From the NCBI GenBank assembly GCA_025757685.1, contig CP107220.1, forward strand, positions 831,501 to 895,500: a stretch of DNA of 64,000 bases. The letters are read 5' to 3'. The stretch is from Oscillospiraceae bacterium. Its GTDB lineage: Bacteria; Bacillota; Clostridia; Oscillospirales; Acutalibacteraceae. The notes under the pieces are model-generated. The model saw nothing but the letters and a program-made list of their open reading frames with translations. It was not told the origin of the DNA and did not search any database. Shown piece by piece: positions 48,862-58,478 of this stretch. A program made the position numbers and the translations under genes. The number at the start of each line of letters is the position of its first letter. Position 1 is the first letter of the stretch.

Positions 48862-50018
48862 GACTTGGTCTCTTCTTTCTCAATCACAGACTGGCGCTGC
48901 ACAAACACATTGGAGGACATCATGGTGATGGACCGGACTGCGTCCGTACAATCCGCTGTATGTACTACACTGCCGTCTGACAGCTTATAAATTTTGATTT
49001 TATCGGCAAAAAGCACGGCTACCCGACTGCCGGAGGCAGACAGATCCTTGATCGCGCCCTGCACGGTAAAGGGCTTTTGCACCTTGCCGCCGGCGGTGAT
49101 CCGCGCTACGGTATTTTGCGTGGCATTGCTATAAGAGCTGTACGCCACCACCAAATCGCCGCTGGCGCTATAATCATAGGCCACCGTTTGCACTTCGCCG
49201 TTTTTCAGCACCGTCTCCAGCTTATCTCCGTTTACCACGCTCACAAAGCTGCTGCCCACCACATACAGGCTGCTGCCCCGATAGGCTATGTCCAGCACCT
49301 GGGTGCCGGGCAGGTCAAAGCTGGCATAAGGCTCCGTGTCCTTTACACGCATCAAATAGAGCTTTGGCTGCAAGCGTGCATCCTTACTGTTCATGGCTAC
49401 AAAAGCGACTTGACTGCCGTTGTCCCGAATGGCAATGTTGGTCACAAAGCCATAGGACAGGCTGTATTTCATCTTATCCCCGCGGGTCTTGGTGATCACC
49501 TGAACATCGCTGCGTTTATCCGCAGACTGCGTGGCGTAGACCACCTTGCCGTCGTCCGCCACATCGGCGCACAACAGGCCGGTCTTGCTCTCGATCTCAT
49601 ACAAATTCTCACCACTGTAATCCAGCCGCAGCTTGGAGCCGCCCTGATCGTATGTAACCAGATACGAGTCAGAAGCAGCGGTAATCGGATTGGCATAACC
49701 GTGCACGGCGGTGAATTCCTCCTTGCCGTCTGATGGGTTCAGTACTGTTATGGAGCCGCCGGTGAGCACCGCCAGTTTCGCGCCCTGCTTATGAACCGTA
49801 ACGCCATCGGAGCCATCCAGTGCATAAGGAAAATTGCCGGTGAGCACGGACGATGTACCGCTGCCGCCGCTCAGGCTGCCGAAATCCACCTCGCACAGCT
49901 TTAGGATCACAATTGCCGCCAGCAACACAGCCAACACAATCCATACGATCCTGCGTACTTTTTTATCTTTTAGGCGCTTGCGTTCCCGCCGAAGCGCCTG
50001 CCGGTCTTCCGCTTCCAC
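48858..50018 (-). CDS. DUF5711-like membrane-anchored beta-propeller protein
   Basis: A 386-residue protein. A basic N-terminus and one membrane helix (RRIVWIVLAVLLAAIVILKL) anchor a large extracytoplasmic domain with repeated four-strand blades (for example GGSITVLNPSDGKEEF, GLLCADVADDGKVVYATQSA), a WD40-like pattern. It resembles DUF5711 proteins of Clostridia, of unknown function. GTG start after AAAGGCGG; it overlaps cvpA, suggesting the two act together in the envelope. Confidence 0.72.
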   Translation of the reverse strand: MEAEDRQALRRERKRLKDKKVRRIVWIVLAVLLAAIVILKLCEVDFGSLSGGSGTSSVLTGNFPYALDGSDGVTVHKQGAKLAVLTGGSITVLNPSDGKEEFTAVHGYANPITAASDSYLVTYDQGGSKLRLDYSGENLYEIESKTGLLCADVADDGKVVYATQSADKRSDVQVITKTRGDKMKYSLSYGFVTNIAIRDNGSQVAFVAMNSKDARLQPKLYLMRVKDTEPYASFDLPGTQVLDIAYRGSSLYVVGSSFVSVVNGDKLETVLKNGEVQTVAYDYSASGDLVVAYSSYSNATQNTVARITAGGKVQKPFTVQGAIKDLSASGSRVAVLFADKIKIYKLSDGSVVHTADCTDAVRSITMMSSNVFVQRQSVIEKEETKS

Positions 50019-50037
50019 AAAAGCACCGCCTTTCTGT

Positions 50038-50793
50038 TTACATTTTAAAGTCTGCCGGGTCGTACTCCACCCGGTTCAGGTACAGCCCCTGGGGCGGCGC
50101 CGTCTTACCGGCGCGAATGCGCTCCCCACTTTCAATAATCGCCGGCAAATCCGCCGGGTCAATCTTGCCCTCACTGACAAAAAGCAGCGTGCCAACGAGA
50201 ATGCGCACCATATTGTAAAGGAAGCCGTCTGCGCTCACCTTAAACAGTACCATATCCCCTTGCCGCTCTACGGTAAAGGCGGTAATGGTGCGCACTGTGT
50301 CCTCCACATCGCTGCGTGCACTGCAAAAGCCGCGAAAATCGTGGGTGCCCAGGAACGCCTTGGCCCCCTGCTGCATACGCTCCAAATGAATGGGGTAGCG
50401 GTACTGGTACGCATAGCGCAGCAAAAACGGATCCCGAATGGCACCGTTGTACAGTTTATATACATATTCTTTCTCTCGGCAGTAGTACCGGGGGTGAAAT
50501 TCAAGAGGAACCTCTCGGCAGTCCAGTACCGCAATATCCTTGGGCAGCACTGTATTCAGCGCCCGCACCACACCGTCACAGGCAATGGACAGCTCTGTTT
50601 GAAAACTGACAAAATAACAATTTGCGTGCACACCGCTGTCTGTGCGGGAGCAGCCCTTTACCGGCAGCCGCGCGCCAAACACCTTTTCTACTGCGTTTTG
50701 GAACACTTCCTGCACGGTAACGGCATTTTTTTGTACCTGCCAGCCGTGGTAATCTGCGCCGTCATATCCAATGTTTAACAACAAATTTCGCAT
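50038..50793 (-). CDS. truA: tRNA pseudouridine(38-40) synthase
   Basis: A 251-residue synthase with IGYDGADYHGWQVQ at the N-terminus, the catalytic aspartate in KGCSRTDSGVHA (near residue 55), and FRGFCSARSDVEDTVRTI and GFLYNMVRILVGTLL motifs. It modifies uridines 38-40 of the anticodon arm. It sits 3 bases after ecfT, the conserved ecfA-ecfT-truA order. Confidence 0.96.
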   Translation of the reverse strand: MRNLLLNIGYDGADYHGWQVQKNAVTVQEVFQNAVEKVFGARLPVKGCSRTDSGVHANCYFVSFQTELSIACDGVVRALNTVLPKDIAVLDCREVPLEFHPRYYCREKEYVYKLYNGAIRDPFLLRYAYQYRYPIHLERMQQGAKAFLGTHDFRGFCSARSDVEDTVRTITAFTVERQGDMVLFKVSADGFLYNMVRILVGTLLFVSEGKIDPADLPAIIESGERIRAGKTAPPQGLYLNRVEYDPADFKM

Positions 50794-50796
50794 AAC

Positions 50797-51609
50797 TTAA
50801 AGTACCGAACCTAAAAAGTGATTCACCACAAAAATGCCTGCAATATACAGCACCACCGCCGCCAGCGCAAAAAAGTCACCGGTATGCAGGTGCATTTCTT
50901 TCATCTTGGTACGCCCGGCACCGCCACGATAGCAGCGGCACTCCATAGCGTCCGCCAGCTCATTGGCGCGGCGAAAAGAGGAGATGAACAAAGGAATCAA
51001 GATGGGCACCAATCCTTTGGCTCTGCGAATCAGTCCCCCGCTCTCCATATCGGCGCCCCGAGATTTCTGCGCCGCCATAATTTTGTCGATTTCCTCGATC
51101 AAAGTGGGAATAAACCGCAGGGCGATTGTCATAGTCATAGCGATCACATGCACATCAATCTTAAACACTTTTAGGGGTTTAAGCAGCCGCTCAAGAGCGT
51201 CCGTCAATTCCGTCGGCGAGGTGGTGTAAGTCAGCAGACTGCCTACAATCACCAACTCGATAATACGTACAGCCATAAAAACGGCAGTCATCACACCATC
51301 CATAGTGATCTTCAGCTTTCCAAGGCTCACCAGCGGCTCGCCTTCGCCGTAAAACAGGTTAATAACGCCGGTAATGAGAATAATCACGACCAAGGGCTTA
51401 ATGCTCTTCAAGATGGTTTTAGGCGGTATCTTAGACAGACCCACCGCCAGAATCATAAAGACGATGGCCAGCCCCAGGGACCAAAAGTTCTTGCACAAGA
51501 ACACCGCCACCACCATCAAAAAGGTGAGCACGATCTTCATACGCGCATCCATACGGTGCACCGGGGAATTGCCGGGAAAATACTGACCAATGGTCATACT
51601 GGAATTCAC
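50797..51609 (-). CDS. ecfT: Energy-coupling factor transporter transmembrane protein EcfT
   Basis: A 270-residue membrane scaffold of an ECF vitamin/metal importer. Five to six helices and the two Ala-Arg-Gly type coupling motifs are seen, the clearest being AAQKSRGADMESGGL near residue 185, plus the later C-terminal helix FRRANELADAMECRCYRGG. GTG 51609 follows GAGGGGG and overlaps ecfA2. No substrate-binding S component is in the window, so these are likely shared (group II) ECF modules. Confidence 0.93.
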   Translation of the reverse strand: MNSSMTIGQYFPGNSPVHRMDARMKIVLTFLMVVAVFLCKNFWSLGLAIVFMILAVGLSKIPPKTILKSIKPLVVIILITGVINLFYGEGEPLVSLGKLKITMDGVMTAVFMAVRIIELVIVGSLLTYTTSPTELTDALERLLKPLKVFKIDVHVIAMTMTIALRFIPTLIEEIDKIMAAQKSRGADMESGGLIRRAKGLVPILIPLFISSFRRANELADAMECRCYRGGAGRTKMKEMHLHTGDFFALAAVVLYIAGIFVVNHFLGSVL

Positions 51610-52475
51610 AGGCGAACCCCCTCTCTCTTTAGGCGCTGAAATTCGCGCACGCCGTCGTCAACCGTAAAAATATCCGTGCGGCACGGTACGCCACGCCGCA
51701 GCAGTTCTAAGAAAATATCCGTTACCTGGGGCACATTCAGCCCCATTTGGCGCAGTTCCTCCGCATTAGCGTACACATCGGCAACCGGGCCGTAGGCGGC
51801 CACCTGCCCCCGGTGCATCACCAGCACGCGGCGGCAAATGCGCGCCACATCTTCCATAGAGTGGGAGACGAAGAGCACCGTTGCCCCGGTACGGTCCCGG
51901 TAACTACGGATCAGATCTAAAATTTGATCCCTACCACGAGGGTCCAACCCGGCGCAAGGCTCGTCTAAAATCAAAACCTTTGGCTCCATTGCCAAAATGG
52001 ACGCAATGGCCACACGGCGCTTTTGCCCACCGGACAGATCAAAGGGCGATTGCTCCGCAAAATCACGGGACAGACCCACCAATTCCATAGAATGGAACAC
52101 CCGGCGGCGAATTTCCTCGCTGTCCAGTCCCATTTGCTTGGGACCGAAAGCGATCTCTTTATATACATCTTCTTCAAAAATTTGGTACTCCGGGTACTGA
52201 AAACACAGCCCTACTTGAAAGCGTACACGGCGAATTTGCTTGCGGTTTTGCTTACTCCAAATATCCGCGCCGTCCACATAGACTTTGCCGCTTTGGGGCT
52301 CTATCAGGCCGTTTAGGTGCTGGATGAGCGTGGATTTTCCGGAGCCGGTGTGACCAATAATGCCGACAATCTCGCCCTCCTCCACAGAGAAAGACACATC
52401 CTGCAGCGCCGCCGTCTCAAAAGGCGTACCCACACTGTAACGGTAATTGAGTTTTTCACAGGTCAGTACAGCCAA
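51606..52475 (-). CDS. ecfA2: Energy-coupling factor transporter ATPase EcfA2
   Basis: A 289-residue ABC ATPase: Walker A GHTGSGKST, Q-loop CFQYPEYQIFEEDV, signature LSGGQKRRVAIAS, Walker B VLILDEPCAGLDP and the H-loop VSHSMED. The Q-loop and signature are typical of ECF ATPases. TTG start 10 bases after GGAGG; it overlaps the end of ecfA1 by 20 bases. Confidence 0.94.
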   Translation of the reverse strand: MAVLTCEKLNYRYSVGTPFETAALQDVSFSVEEGEIVGIIGHTGSGKSTLIQHLNGLIEPQSGKVYVDGADIWSKQNRKQIRRVRFQVGLCFQYPEYQIFEEDVYKEIAFGPKQMGLDSEEIRRRVFHSMELVGLSRDFAEQSPFDLSGGQKRRVAIASILAMEPKVLILDEPCAGLDPRGRDQILDLIRSYRDRTGATVLFVSHSMEDVARICRRVLVMHRGQVAAYGPVADVYANAEELRQMGLNVPQVTDIFLELLRRGVPCRTDIFTVDDGVREFQRLKREGVRL

Positions 52476-53331
52476 GTTTTTGTTCCTCCAAGTTGGAAAT
52501 CAATACATCCACGCATTCTGCAGTGTTCAAAACTGCGTGTTCGGCAAAGCCCAGCCGATCCGCCAGTTCCGTTGCCTGGGGCACATCCAGGCCCAGGGCT
52601 TTCAGCTCATCTACATGGGCAAAAACCGCGCGGGGAGCGCCGTCCAGTCGGATCACGCCGTCGTCCATCACCACCACCCGATCGGCTTGCACCGCTTCAT
52701 CCATATAATGGGTAATGAGCAGAATGGTGATCCCCTCTTCTTTGTTCAATTTCTTCACGGTGTCCAGCACTTCTCGGCGGCCGCTGGGATCCAGCATCGC
52801 CGTGGGTTCGTCCAGTACAATACACAGAGGCCGCATGGCGATAATGCCTGCCACGGCTACCCGCTGTTTTTGACCGCCGGAAAGCTTGGAGGGCGATTTC
52901 AGCCGCTCCGCATACATGCCAACTGTCTTTAGCGCAGCATCCACCCGGCGGCGGCATTCCTTTGGCTCCACGCCCAAATTCTCCACCCCAAAGGCCACAT
53001 CCTCCTCTACAATAGAGGAGACGATTTGGTTGTCCGGGTTTTGAAACACCATACCCACCTTGCGGCGCGCGTTATAGACCACATCTTCGTCTTGCGTCAG
53101 CGGCGTGCCGTCTACGATGACTTGGCCGCTTTGGGGAAACAAAATGCCGTTAGAGAGCTTGGCTAATGTGGATTTGCCGGAGCCGTTATGCCCCAGCACC
53201 GCCACAAAGGAGCCCTTCTCAATCTGCAGGTTCAGGTGGCTGAGCACCGGGCGGGGCGCAGGCGCGTCCTTAGGTGCGTCCGGGTCCGCAGGATATGTAA
53301 ATGTTACATCGTTAAATTCAAGAATTGCCAT
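52456..53331 (-). CDS. ecfA1: Energy-coupling factor transporter ATPase EcfA1
   Basis: A 291-residue ABC ATPase: Walker A GHNGSGKST, Q-loop VFQNPDNQIVSSIVEEDVAF, signature LSGGQKQRVAVAG, Walker B CIVLDEPTAMLDP and H-loop ITHYMDE. It pairs with EcfA2 to power EcfT. ATG 53331 is used; the frame extends upstream into the methyltransferase gene without a ribosome site. Confidence 0.94.
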   Translation of the reverse strand: MAILEFNDVTFTYPADPDAPKDAPAPRPVLSHLNLQIEKGSFVAVLGHNGSGKSTLAKLSNGILFPQSGQVIVDGTPLTQDEDVVYNARRKVGMVFQNPDNQIVSSIVEEDVAFGVENLGVEPKECRRRVDAALKTVGMYAERLKSPSKLSGGQKQRVAVAGIIAMRPLCIVLDEPTAMLDPSGRREVLDTVKKLNKEEGITILLITHYMDEAVQADRVVVMDDGVIRLDGAPRAVFAHVDELKALGLDVPQATELADRLGFAEHAVLNTAECVDVLISNLEEQKLGCTDL

Positions 53332-54196
53332 CTTTGCCTTTCCACACAGCGGTGGCACCGCAGGGCAGCACACCGCCGGTTTCTGTCACCGGCAGGCCAA
53401 TCTCGTCCGCAGACACAGAACCGCCCATTTGACGCACCAAAACATCTTCCAAAATATATTGCATTACCGAGGCAGACAGGCCGGTGGTATAAGAATTCAA
53501 CACCACAGCCAGCGCGTTTTCACTGAGCACCTGCTGCACCAGGGTCACAAAATCATATAAATTATCTTCCAGGTGCCAGATCTCACCTTTTGGCCCCCGG
53601 CCGTAGCTGGGCGGGTCCAGGATCACAATGTCGTACCGGTTGCCCCGACGAATTTCTCGCTGCACAAACTTGATACAATCGTCCACGATCCAGCGCACAG
53701 CGCCGTCTGCCACGCCGGAGGCGGCCGCGTTCTCCTTGGCCCACTGGACCATACCCTTGGAGGCGTCCACATGGACTACCTCTGCACCGGATTTCAGGCA
53801 GGCAACCGTGGCACCGCCGGTATAGGCAAACAGGTTGAGTACCTTTACCGGACGGTCAGCGCCCTCGATCATGCCACGCACCAGATCCCAATTCACAGCC
53901 TGTTCCGGGAACAGGCCGGTGTGCTTAAAACCCATGGTCTTGATGTTAAAAGTCAAGTCCTTATAGCGCACCTGCCACACAGCAGGAATGCGCTTAAAGG
54001 TCTGCCACTTGCCACCGCCGGTGCGGGAGCGCACATAGCGTGCCCCCGGCTGTGCCCACAAGCGGTTCTCCCGCGGGCCATTCCAAATCACCTGGGGGTC
54101 CGGACGAATCAGGATTTCTCTGGTCCAACGCTCCAGCTTTTCGCCGGCAGAGCAGTCTATCAGTTCATAATCTTTCCAGTCACTGGCTACACGCAT
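53318..54196 (-). CDS. Class I SAM-dependent methyltransferase (RlmI/PF10672-like)
   Basis: A 292-residue methyltransferase. SAM-binding motif I is LNLFAYTGGATVACL (near residue 120), followed by VHVDASKGMVQWAKEN and the catalytic-loop motif DPPSYGRGPKGE (near 197), typical of the RlmI/RlmK-type RNA methyltransferases. An N-terminal region of about 60 residues precedes the fold, but there is no PUA domain. The RNA target is unknown. It overlaps glmM by one base and ecfA1 by 14. Confidence 0.8.
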   Translation of the reverse strand: MRVASDWKDYELIDCSAGEKLERWTREILIRPDPQVIWNGPRENRLWAQPGARYVRSRTGGGKWQTFKRIPAVWQVRYKDLTFNIKTMGFKHTGLFPEQAVNWDLVRGMIEGADRPVKVLNLFAYTGGATVACLKSGAEVVHVDASKGMVQWAKENAAASGVADGAVRWIVDDCIKFVQREIRRGNRYDIVILDPPSYGRGPKGEIWHLEDNLYDFVTLVQQVLSENALAVVLNSYTTGLSASVMQYILEDVLVRQMGGSVSADEIGLPVTETGGVLPCGATAVWKGKDGNS

Positions 54197-55545
54197 TAAC
54201 TCAATCTCTCCCGTACCACATCTGCAATTCGATTGCCCAGTCGGGTGATCTTTTCCAGATCTTTGCCCTCTAACATCACCCGCACCAAAGGCTCTGTACC
54301 GCTGACCCGAACCAGCACGCGGCCGTCGCCCATCAAATCCATCTCAGCCTGTTGAACGGCAGAGATAATATATTCGTCGTTGTTATATTTTTGCTTGCCC
54401 TCCGGTGTCACCTGCACATTGATGAGCACCTGCGGATAAACGGTCATAATCTTTGCCAGCTGAGACAGCTTTTTGCCGCTTTTCACCACTGTCTTAAGTA
54501 GCTGCACACCGCTAAGCTCACCGTCACCGGTGGTGGCATAATCCAGGAAAATCACATGCCCGCTTTGCTCGCCGCCGATGTTATAGCCCTTTTGCAGCAT
54601 ACGCTCCAGCACGTAACGGTCACCCACTGCCGTCTTTTCACAGGCAATACCGTTCTCTTCGCAAAACTTAAAGAAGCCCATATTGCTCATCACCGTTACC
54701 ACGGCGGTGTTCTTAGCCAAAGTGCCCTCGTCCAGCATCCGCTTGGCGCAAATGGCGATCACCTTGTCGCCGTCCACCAATTGGCCGTTTTCGTCCACCG
54801 CCAGCATACGGTCTGCGTCGCCATCAAATGCCAACCCTAAGTCCAGCCCGTTGTCCGTTACAAACTGCATCAGCTCCTCCGGGTGGGTGGAGCCGCAGTG
54901 ATCGTTGATATTCACACCGTCCGGTGTGTCGGAAAGCATATAACACCGGGCACCCAGTGCGGTAAAGATCTGTTTGGCACAAACGGAAGCGGAGCCGTTG
55001 GCGCAGTCCAAAGCGATATTCAGCCCGTCAAAGCGAACATCGGCGGTCTCCACCACATGGCGCACATAATCCTCCACGGCCGTCTTGCAATAGAGCCGAT
55101 TGCCCACATCGCCGCCCAGCTTCTCCGGGATTTCTTCTGCACCATCCAGAATAATAGCCTCAATTTCTTCTTCTATGGCGTCATCCAGCTTGTAGCCGGT
55201 GGACTGGAAGATCTTAATGCCGTTGTATTCGCAAGGGTTGTGTGAAGCGGAGATCATCACGCCGGCGTCACAGCCGTAGCGGCCGATCAGGTAGGCTACA
55301 GCCGGGGTAGGCACTACGCCCACAGAGAGCACATTCGCCCCCACGGCGCAAAGCCCGGCGGTGAGTGCCGCCTCCAGCATATCGCCGGACGCCCGGGTGT
55401 CTTTACCGATGAGCACCGTGGGTTTTCTGCCCAGCTCACCGGCCAAAACTTTGGCTGCCGCCTTGCCGATCGAGAGCGCCAGCTCGTTGGTTAAATCTTT
55501 ATTGGCTATGCCACGCACGCCGTCTGTTCCAAACAATCTGCCCAT
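54196..55545 (-). CDS. glmM: Phosphoglucosamine mutase
   Basis: A 449-residue enzyme converting glucosamine-6-phosphate to glucosamine-1-phosphate for cell-wall UDP-GlcNAc. The N-terminus GRLFGTDGVRG, the phosphoserine loop VMISASHNPCEYNGIK (near residue 100), the metal loop AFDGDADR and the C-terminal VRVSGTEPLVRVM are all intact. AAGGAG precedes the ATG. Confidence 0.97.
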   Translation of the reverse strand: MGRLFGTDGVRGIANKDLTNELALSIGKAAAKVLAGELGRKPTVLIGKDTRASGDMLEAALTAGLCAVGANVLSVGVVPTPAVAYLIGRYGCDAGVMISASHNPCEYNGIKIFQSTGYKLDDAIEEEIEAIILDGAEEIPEKLGGDVGNRLYCKTAVEDYVRHVVETADVRFDGLNIALDCANGSASVCAKQIFTALGARCYMLSDTPDGVNINDHCGSTHPEELMQFVTDNGLDLGLAFDGDADRMLAVDENGQLVDGDKVIAICAKRMLDEGTLAKNTAVVTVMSNMGFFKFCEENGIACEKTAVGDRYVLERMLQKGYNIGGEQSGHVIFLDYATTGDGELSGVQLLKTVVKSGKKLSQLAKIMTVYPQVLINVQVTPEGKQKYNNDEYIISAVQQAEMDLMGDGRVLVRVSGTEPLVRVMLEGKDLEKITRLGNRIADVVRERLS

Positions 55546-55617
55546 ACCATACTCCTTTGTTGTTAAAAAGAACTGTGTGTTTCCGTCTATACCGGTTTGA
55601 ATTTCAATTTATGATGG

Positions 55618-56646
55618 TTAAAGTAAAGTTTGCTGCCCGTCCTGCTGGAATCCCAAATGCCGGTAGGCCGCCGGGGTCACGCAGCGCCCACGGGGGGTGC
55701 GGCTGAGAAAGCCGATCTGCATTAAATACGGCTCGTACACATCCTCAATGGTCACTGCCTCTTCACCGATGGCTGCGGCAATGGTTTCCAGTCCCACAGG
55801 TCCGCCGTTATAATTTTTGATCATGGTGGTCAGCAAGCGACGGTCAATACCGTCCAGTCCCAGCTGATCGATCTCCATACGAGAGAGGGCATCCTCCGCC
55901 GCCTCAGCGTTGATTACACCGTCGTACTTTACCTGGGCAAAGTCACGGCTGCGCTTAAGCAAACGGTTGGCGATACGCGGGGTGCCTCGGGAGCGGGAAG
56001 CGATCTGCAAGGCGCCGTCCTGTTCAATGGGAATATTCAAAATGCCCGCCGAGCGCTTAACGATGGTGGCAAGCTGCTCATCCGTGTAAAGCTCCAGTCG
56101 CAAGATCACGCCAAAGCGGTCACGCAGTGGCGCCGACAGTTGCCCGGCACGAGTGGTGGCGCCAACTAAGGTGAAGTTGGGCAGATCCAACCGAATGGAA
56201 CGGGCGGACGGACCTTTGCCGATGATAATATCCAGCGCACGGTCCTCCATAGCCGGATACAGCACTTCCTCAACGCTGCGGTTCAGACGGTGAATCTCGT
56301 CAATAAAGAGCACATCCCCCTCTTGCAGGTTGGTAAGCAGTGCCGCCAGATCGCCCTGCTTCTCAATGGCCGGACCGCTGGTGACGCGAATGTTCACGCC
56401 CATCTCATTGGCAATAATGCCCGCCAGCGTGGTCTTGCCCAATCCGGGCGGACCGTACAGCAGCACATGATCCAGCGCCTCGCCACGGGTGCGCGCCGCC
56501 TCAATGTAAATGGCCAGGTTCTCTTTCACTTTATCTTGCCCAATATAGTCCTCCAGGGTCTTGGGACGCAGGGAATTCTCTATATCCGTATCCGTCTCCG
56601 TCAGGCCGGTAGACACAATACGATTTTCCAAATCCATATCTTCCAT
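55618..56646 (-). CDS. ruvB: Holliday junction branch migration DNA helicase RuvB
   Basis: A 342-residue AAA+ motor: N-terminal SLRPKTLEDYIGQDKVKENL, Walker A GPPGLGKTTLA, Walker B LFIDEIHRLNR, sensor GATTRAG, and a C-terminal winged helix (IGFLSRTPRGR). It works with RuvA on Holliday junctions. ATG 56646 is preferred because the TTG at 56652 abuts the AGGAG site. Confidence 0.97.
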   Translation of the reverse strand: MEDMDLENRIVSTGLTETDTDIENSLRPKTLEDYIGQDKVKENLAIYIEAARTRGEALDHVLLYGPPGLGKTTLAGIIANEMGVNIRVTSGPAIEKQGDLAALLTNLQEGDVLFIDEIHRLNRSVEEVLYPAMEDRALDIIIGKGPSARSIRLDLPNFTLVGATTRAGQLSAPLRDRFGVILRLELYTDEQLATIVKRSAGILNIPIEQDGALQIASRSRGTPRIANRLLKRSRDFAQVKYDGVINAEAAEDALSRMEIDQLGLDGIDRRLLTTMIKNYNGGPVGLETIAAAIGEEAVTIEDVYEPYLMQIGFLSRTPRGRCVTPAAYRHLGFQQDGQQTLL

Positions 56647-56671
56647 AGGCAACTCCTAATCTGTTTTAGGC

Positions 56672-57277
56672 TTACAAATTGGCGGCCAGCTGGCGCAGCC
56701 CTCGGCGGATCATCTCGTCCACCGACAGGCCGGGTTCCATCTGACCCACGGCCACAGCGGCGTCGCTTTGACCGTAGCCCAGAGCCACCAGCGCTTCCAC
56801 CGCCTCTGCCGCAACAGAGCCGGCGGTATTGGCAGCGGCTGCCGCCTGCACCTCTCTGCTGCTGCCCAAATCCAGCACGCCCATTTTATCTTTCAATTCC
56901 AGCACAATGCGCTCGGCAATCTTTTTGCCGATACCCGGCGCACGCGTCAGGGACTTGGCGTCCCCGCCGGCAATGCAAACGGCCAATCGATCCGCCGACA
57001 GCTCCGACAAGATCGCCAGCGCCGCCTTAGGTCCCACGCCGTTTACGGAGATCAGCAGCTTAAAGCAATCCAGTTCCGCCGTGGTGGCAAAGCCGTAAAG
57101 ATCCAGTGCATCCTCCCGCACAGACAAGTAAGTGAAAAGCTGCACCGGCTTGCCCACGCCCGGCAGGGACTGTAAGGTAGTCAGCGTGGTGAAGCACTTA
57201 AACCCCACACCACCGCAGCTGACCACCGCAAAATTCTGGTCAAAATAAGTGAGCGTACCGTCCAAACTGTAAATCAT
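56672..57277 (-). CDS. ruvA: Holliday junction DNA helicase subunit RuvA
   Basis: A 201-residue protein: an N-terminal OB fold (YSLDGTLTYFDQNFAVVSCG), two helix-hairpin-helix motifs (LISVNGVGPKAALAIL, LTRAPGIGKKIAERIVLELK), and a C-terminal domain (EAVEALVALGYGQSDA) that contacts RuvB. AGGAG precedes the ATG. Confidence 0.97.
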   Translation of the reverse strand: MIYSLDGTLTYFDQNFAVVSCGGVGFKCFTTLTTLQSLPGVGKPVQLFTYLSVREDALDLYGFATTAELDCFKLLISVNGVGPKAALAILSELSADRLAVCIAGGDAKSLTRAPGIGKKIAERIVLELKDKMGVLDLGSSREVQAAAAANTAGSVAAEAVEALVALGYGQSDAAVAVGQMEPGLSVDEMIRRGLRQLAANL

Positions 57278-57287
57278 AAGTAACTCC

Positions 57288-57788
57288 TTATCGCAGGTTG
57301 CCCAACCGCCCCAGCAGGCTGCCGCTGGCGTGGCCGTGACAGATGGCCATAGCCAGTGCGTCAGCCGTGTCGTCTGGCTTGGGTATTTTCTCTAAATTCA
57401 AAATCAGGCGGGTCATCTCCTGTACCTGCTTCTTCTCCGCCCGGCCATAGCCCACCACCGACTGTTTCACCTGCAAGGGGGTGTATTCAAAGATGGGCAC
57501 ATTTTTTTGTTGGGCGGACAGGGTGATGACCCCTCTGGCTTGCGCCACATCAATCACGGTCTTGGCGTTGTTGTTATAAAACAACTTCTCCATACTCATC
57601 ACCTCCGGGTGATAGGTATCAAACAGGCCGATCATATCCGTGTAGATGATTTGCAGCCGCAAAGGAAACGGCGTTTTGGCCTGCGTGGTGATGGCGCCGT
57701 AGTCCACCACAGAGAATTTATTGCCTTTATAGTCAAGCACGCCCCAGCCGATAATGGCATACCCGGGGTCAATACCAAGAATACGCAT
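57288..57788 (-). CDS. ruvC: Crossover junction endodeoxyribonuclease RuvC
   Basis: A 166-residue resolvase with the four acidic positions: D in RILGIDPGYAIIGWG, E in VMSMEKLFYNNN, and D in the C-terminal KPDDTADALAMAICHGH. ATG 57788 gives the usual RuvC start; the upstream extension to 57830 overlaps the promoter. First gene of the ruvCAB-led operon. Confidence 0.96.
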   Translation of the reverse strand: MRILGIDPGYAIIGWGVLDYKGNKFSVVDYGAITTQAKTPFPLRLQIIYTDMIGLFDTYHPEVMSMEKLFYNNNAKTVIDVAQARGVITLSAQQKNVPIFEYTPLQVKQSVVGYGRAEKKQVQEMTRLILNLEKIPKPDDTADALAMAICHGHASGSLLGRLGNLR

Positions 57789-57818
57789 ACTGACACTATC
57801 CCATAATAAATTTAAATT

Positions 57819-57847
57819 ATTATAACACAAAGACGCACGGCTTGCAA
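57819..57847 (-). promoter_or_regulatory. Promoter of the ruvC operon
   Basis: On the - strand TTGCAA (57847-57842), 17-bp spacer, TATAAT (57824-57819). The AT-rich run just upstream (57846-57876) could act as an UP element. Confidence 0.82.
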
Positions 57848-57914
57848 TATAATATATAAATTATTATATATGCACGCAGAAAGATAGGGAGCACCGCAGC
57901 GCTCCCCTATTCCT

Positions 57915-58478
57915 TTATCGCCCGGCGCCCTCGCCCCGCAGCTGATGAATAAATTTTTGCAGTTCAATGTTGTTAAAGGTGTACTGCCCCCGGTCCGTGC
58001 CCGGAATATAGTACCGTGCCGTAACTTCTCCATTAAGGACCGTAAAAGACTGGCGCAAGGTGGCAGTCATATAGTCGGCACACTGCCGCGCATTTGAGCC
58101 GCTTACGATCACCACGCCTACCCTTTTCGGCTTAGCAATAGGCGGCTTGGCGCCCCGTTTGAAGCGGGCGCTGTAATACCGCTGGAACCGGTCGATCACT
58201 GCCTTCAGCGGAGCCGGAAAAAAATTATTATACACCGGAGTAAAGAACGCAATATAGTCCGCGTCTTCAAAGTCCTCAAAAAAAATATCCAGATCTTTGT
58301 TGGCGCAGCCCGCATGCTGCTCGCAAAAGCGGCAGTCGGTACAGGGCGCCGGCGCCAACTTGTACGTATTATATTCTACGATCTTACAGTCGATAAAATA
58401 CGGCTTCACCTGGCGGATCAATTCTTCGCTGACCCCATTTGGCCGAGGCGAACCGCCGATAATCAGTAGTTTCTTCAT
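57915..58478 (-). CDS. Flavodoxin-like NAD(P)H-dependent FMN reductase with cysteine motif
   Basis: A 187-residue flavoprotein. The N-terminal phosphate loop GGSPRPNGVSEELI and the FFTPVYNNFFPAPLKAVIDRF region fit the NADPH-dependent FMN reductase fold. A CTDCRFCEQHAGC cluster (residues 46-58) is typical of the iron-sulfur-flavoprotein-like group, which may bind a [4Fe-4S] centre. It is transcribed alone, divergent from the CDF gene. Redox partner unknown. Confidence 0.8.
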   Translation of the reverse strand: MKKLLIIGGSPRPNGVSEELIRQVKPYFIDCKIVEYNTYKLAPAPCTDCRFCEQHAGCANKDLDIFFEDFEDADYIAFFTPVYNNFFPAPLKAVIDRFQRYYSARFKRGAKPPIAKPKRVGVVIVSGSNARQCADYMTATLRQSFTVLNGEVTARYYIPGTDRGQYTFNNIELQKFIHQLRGEGAGR

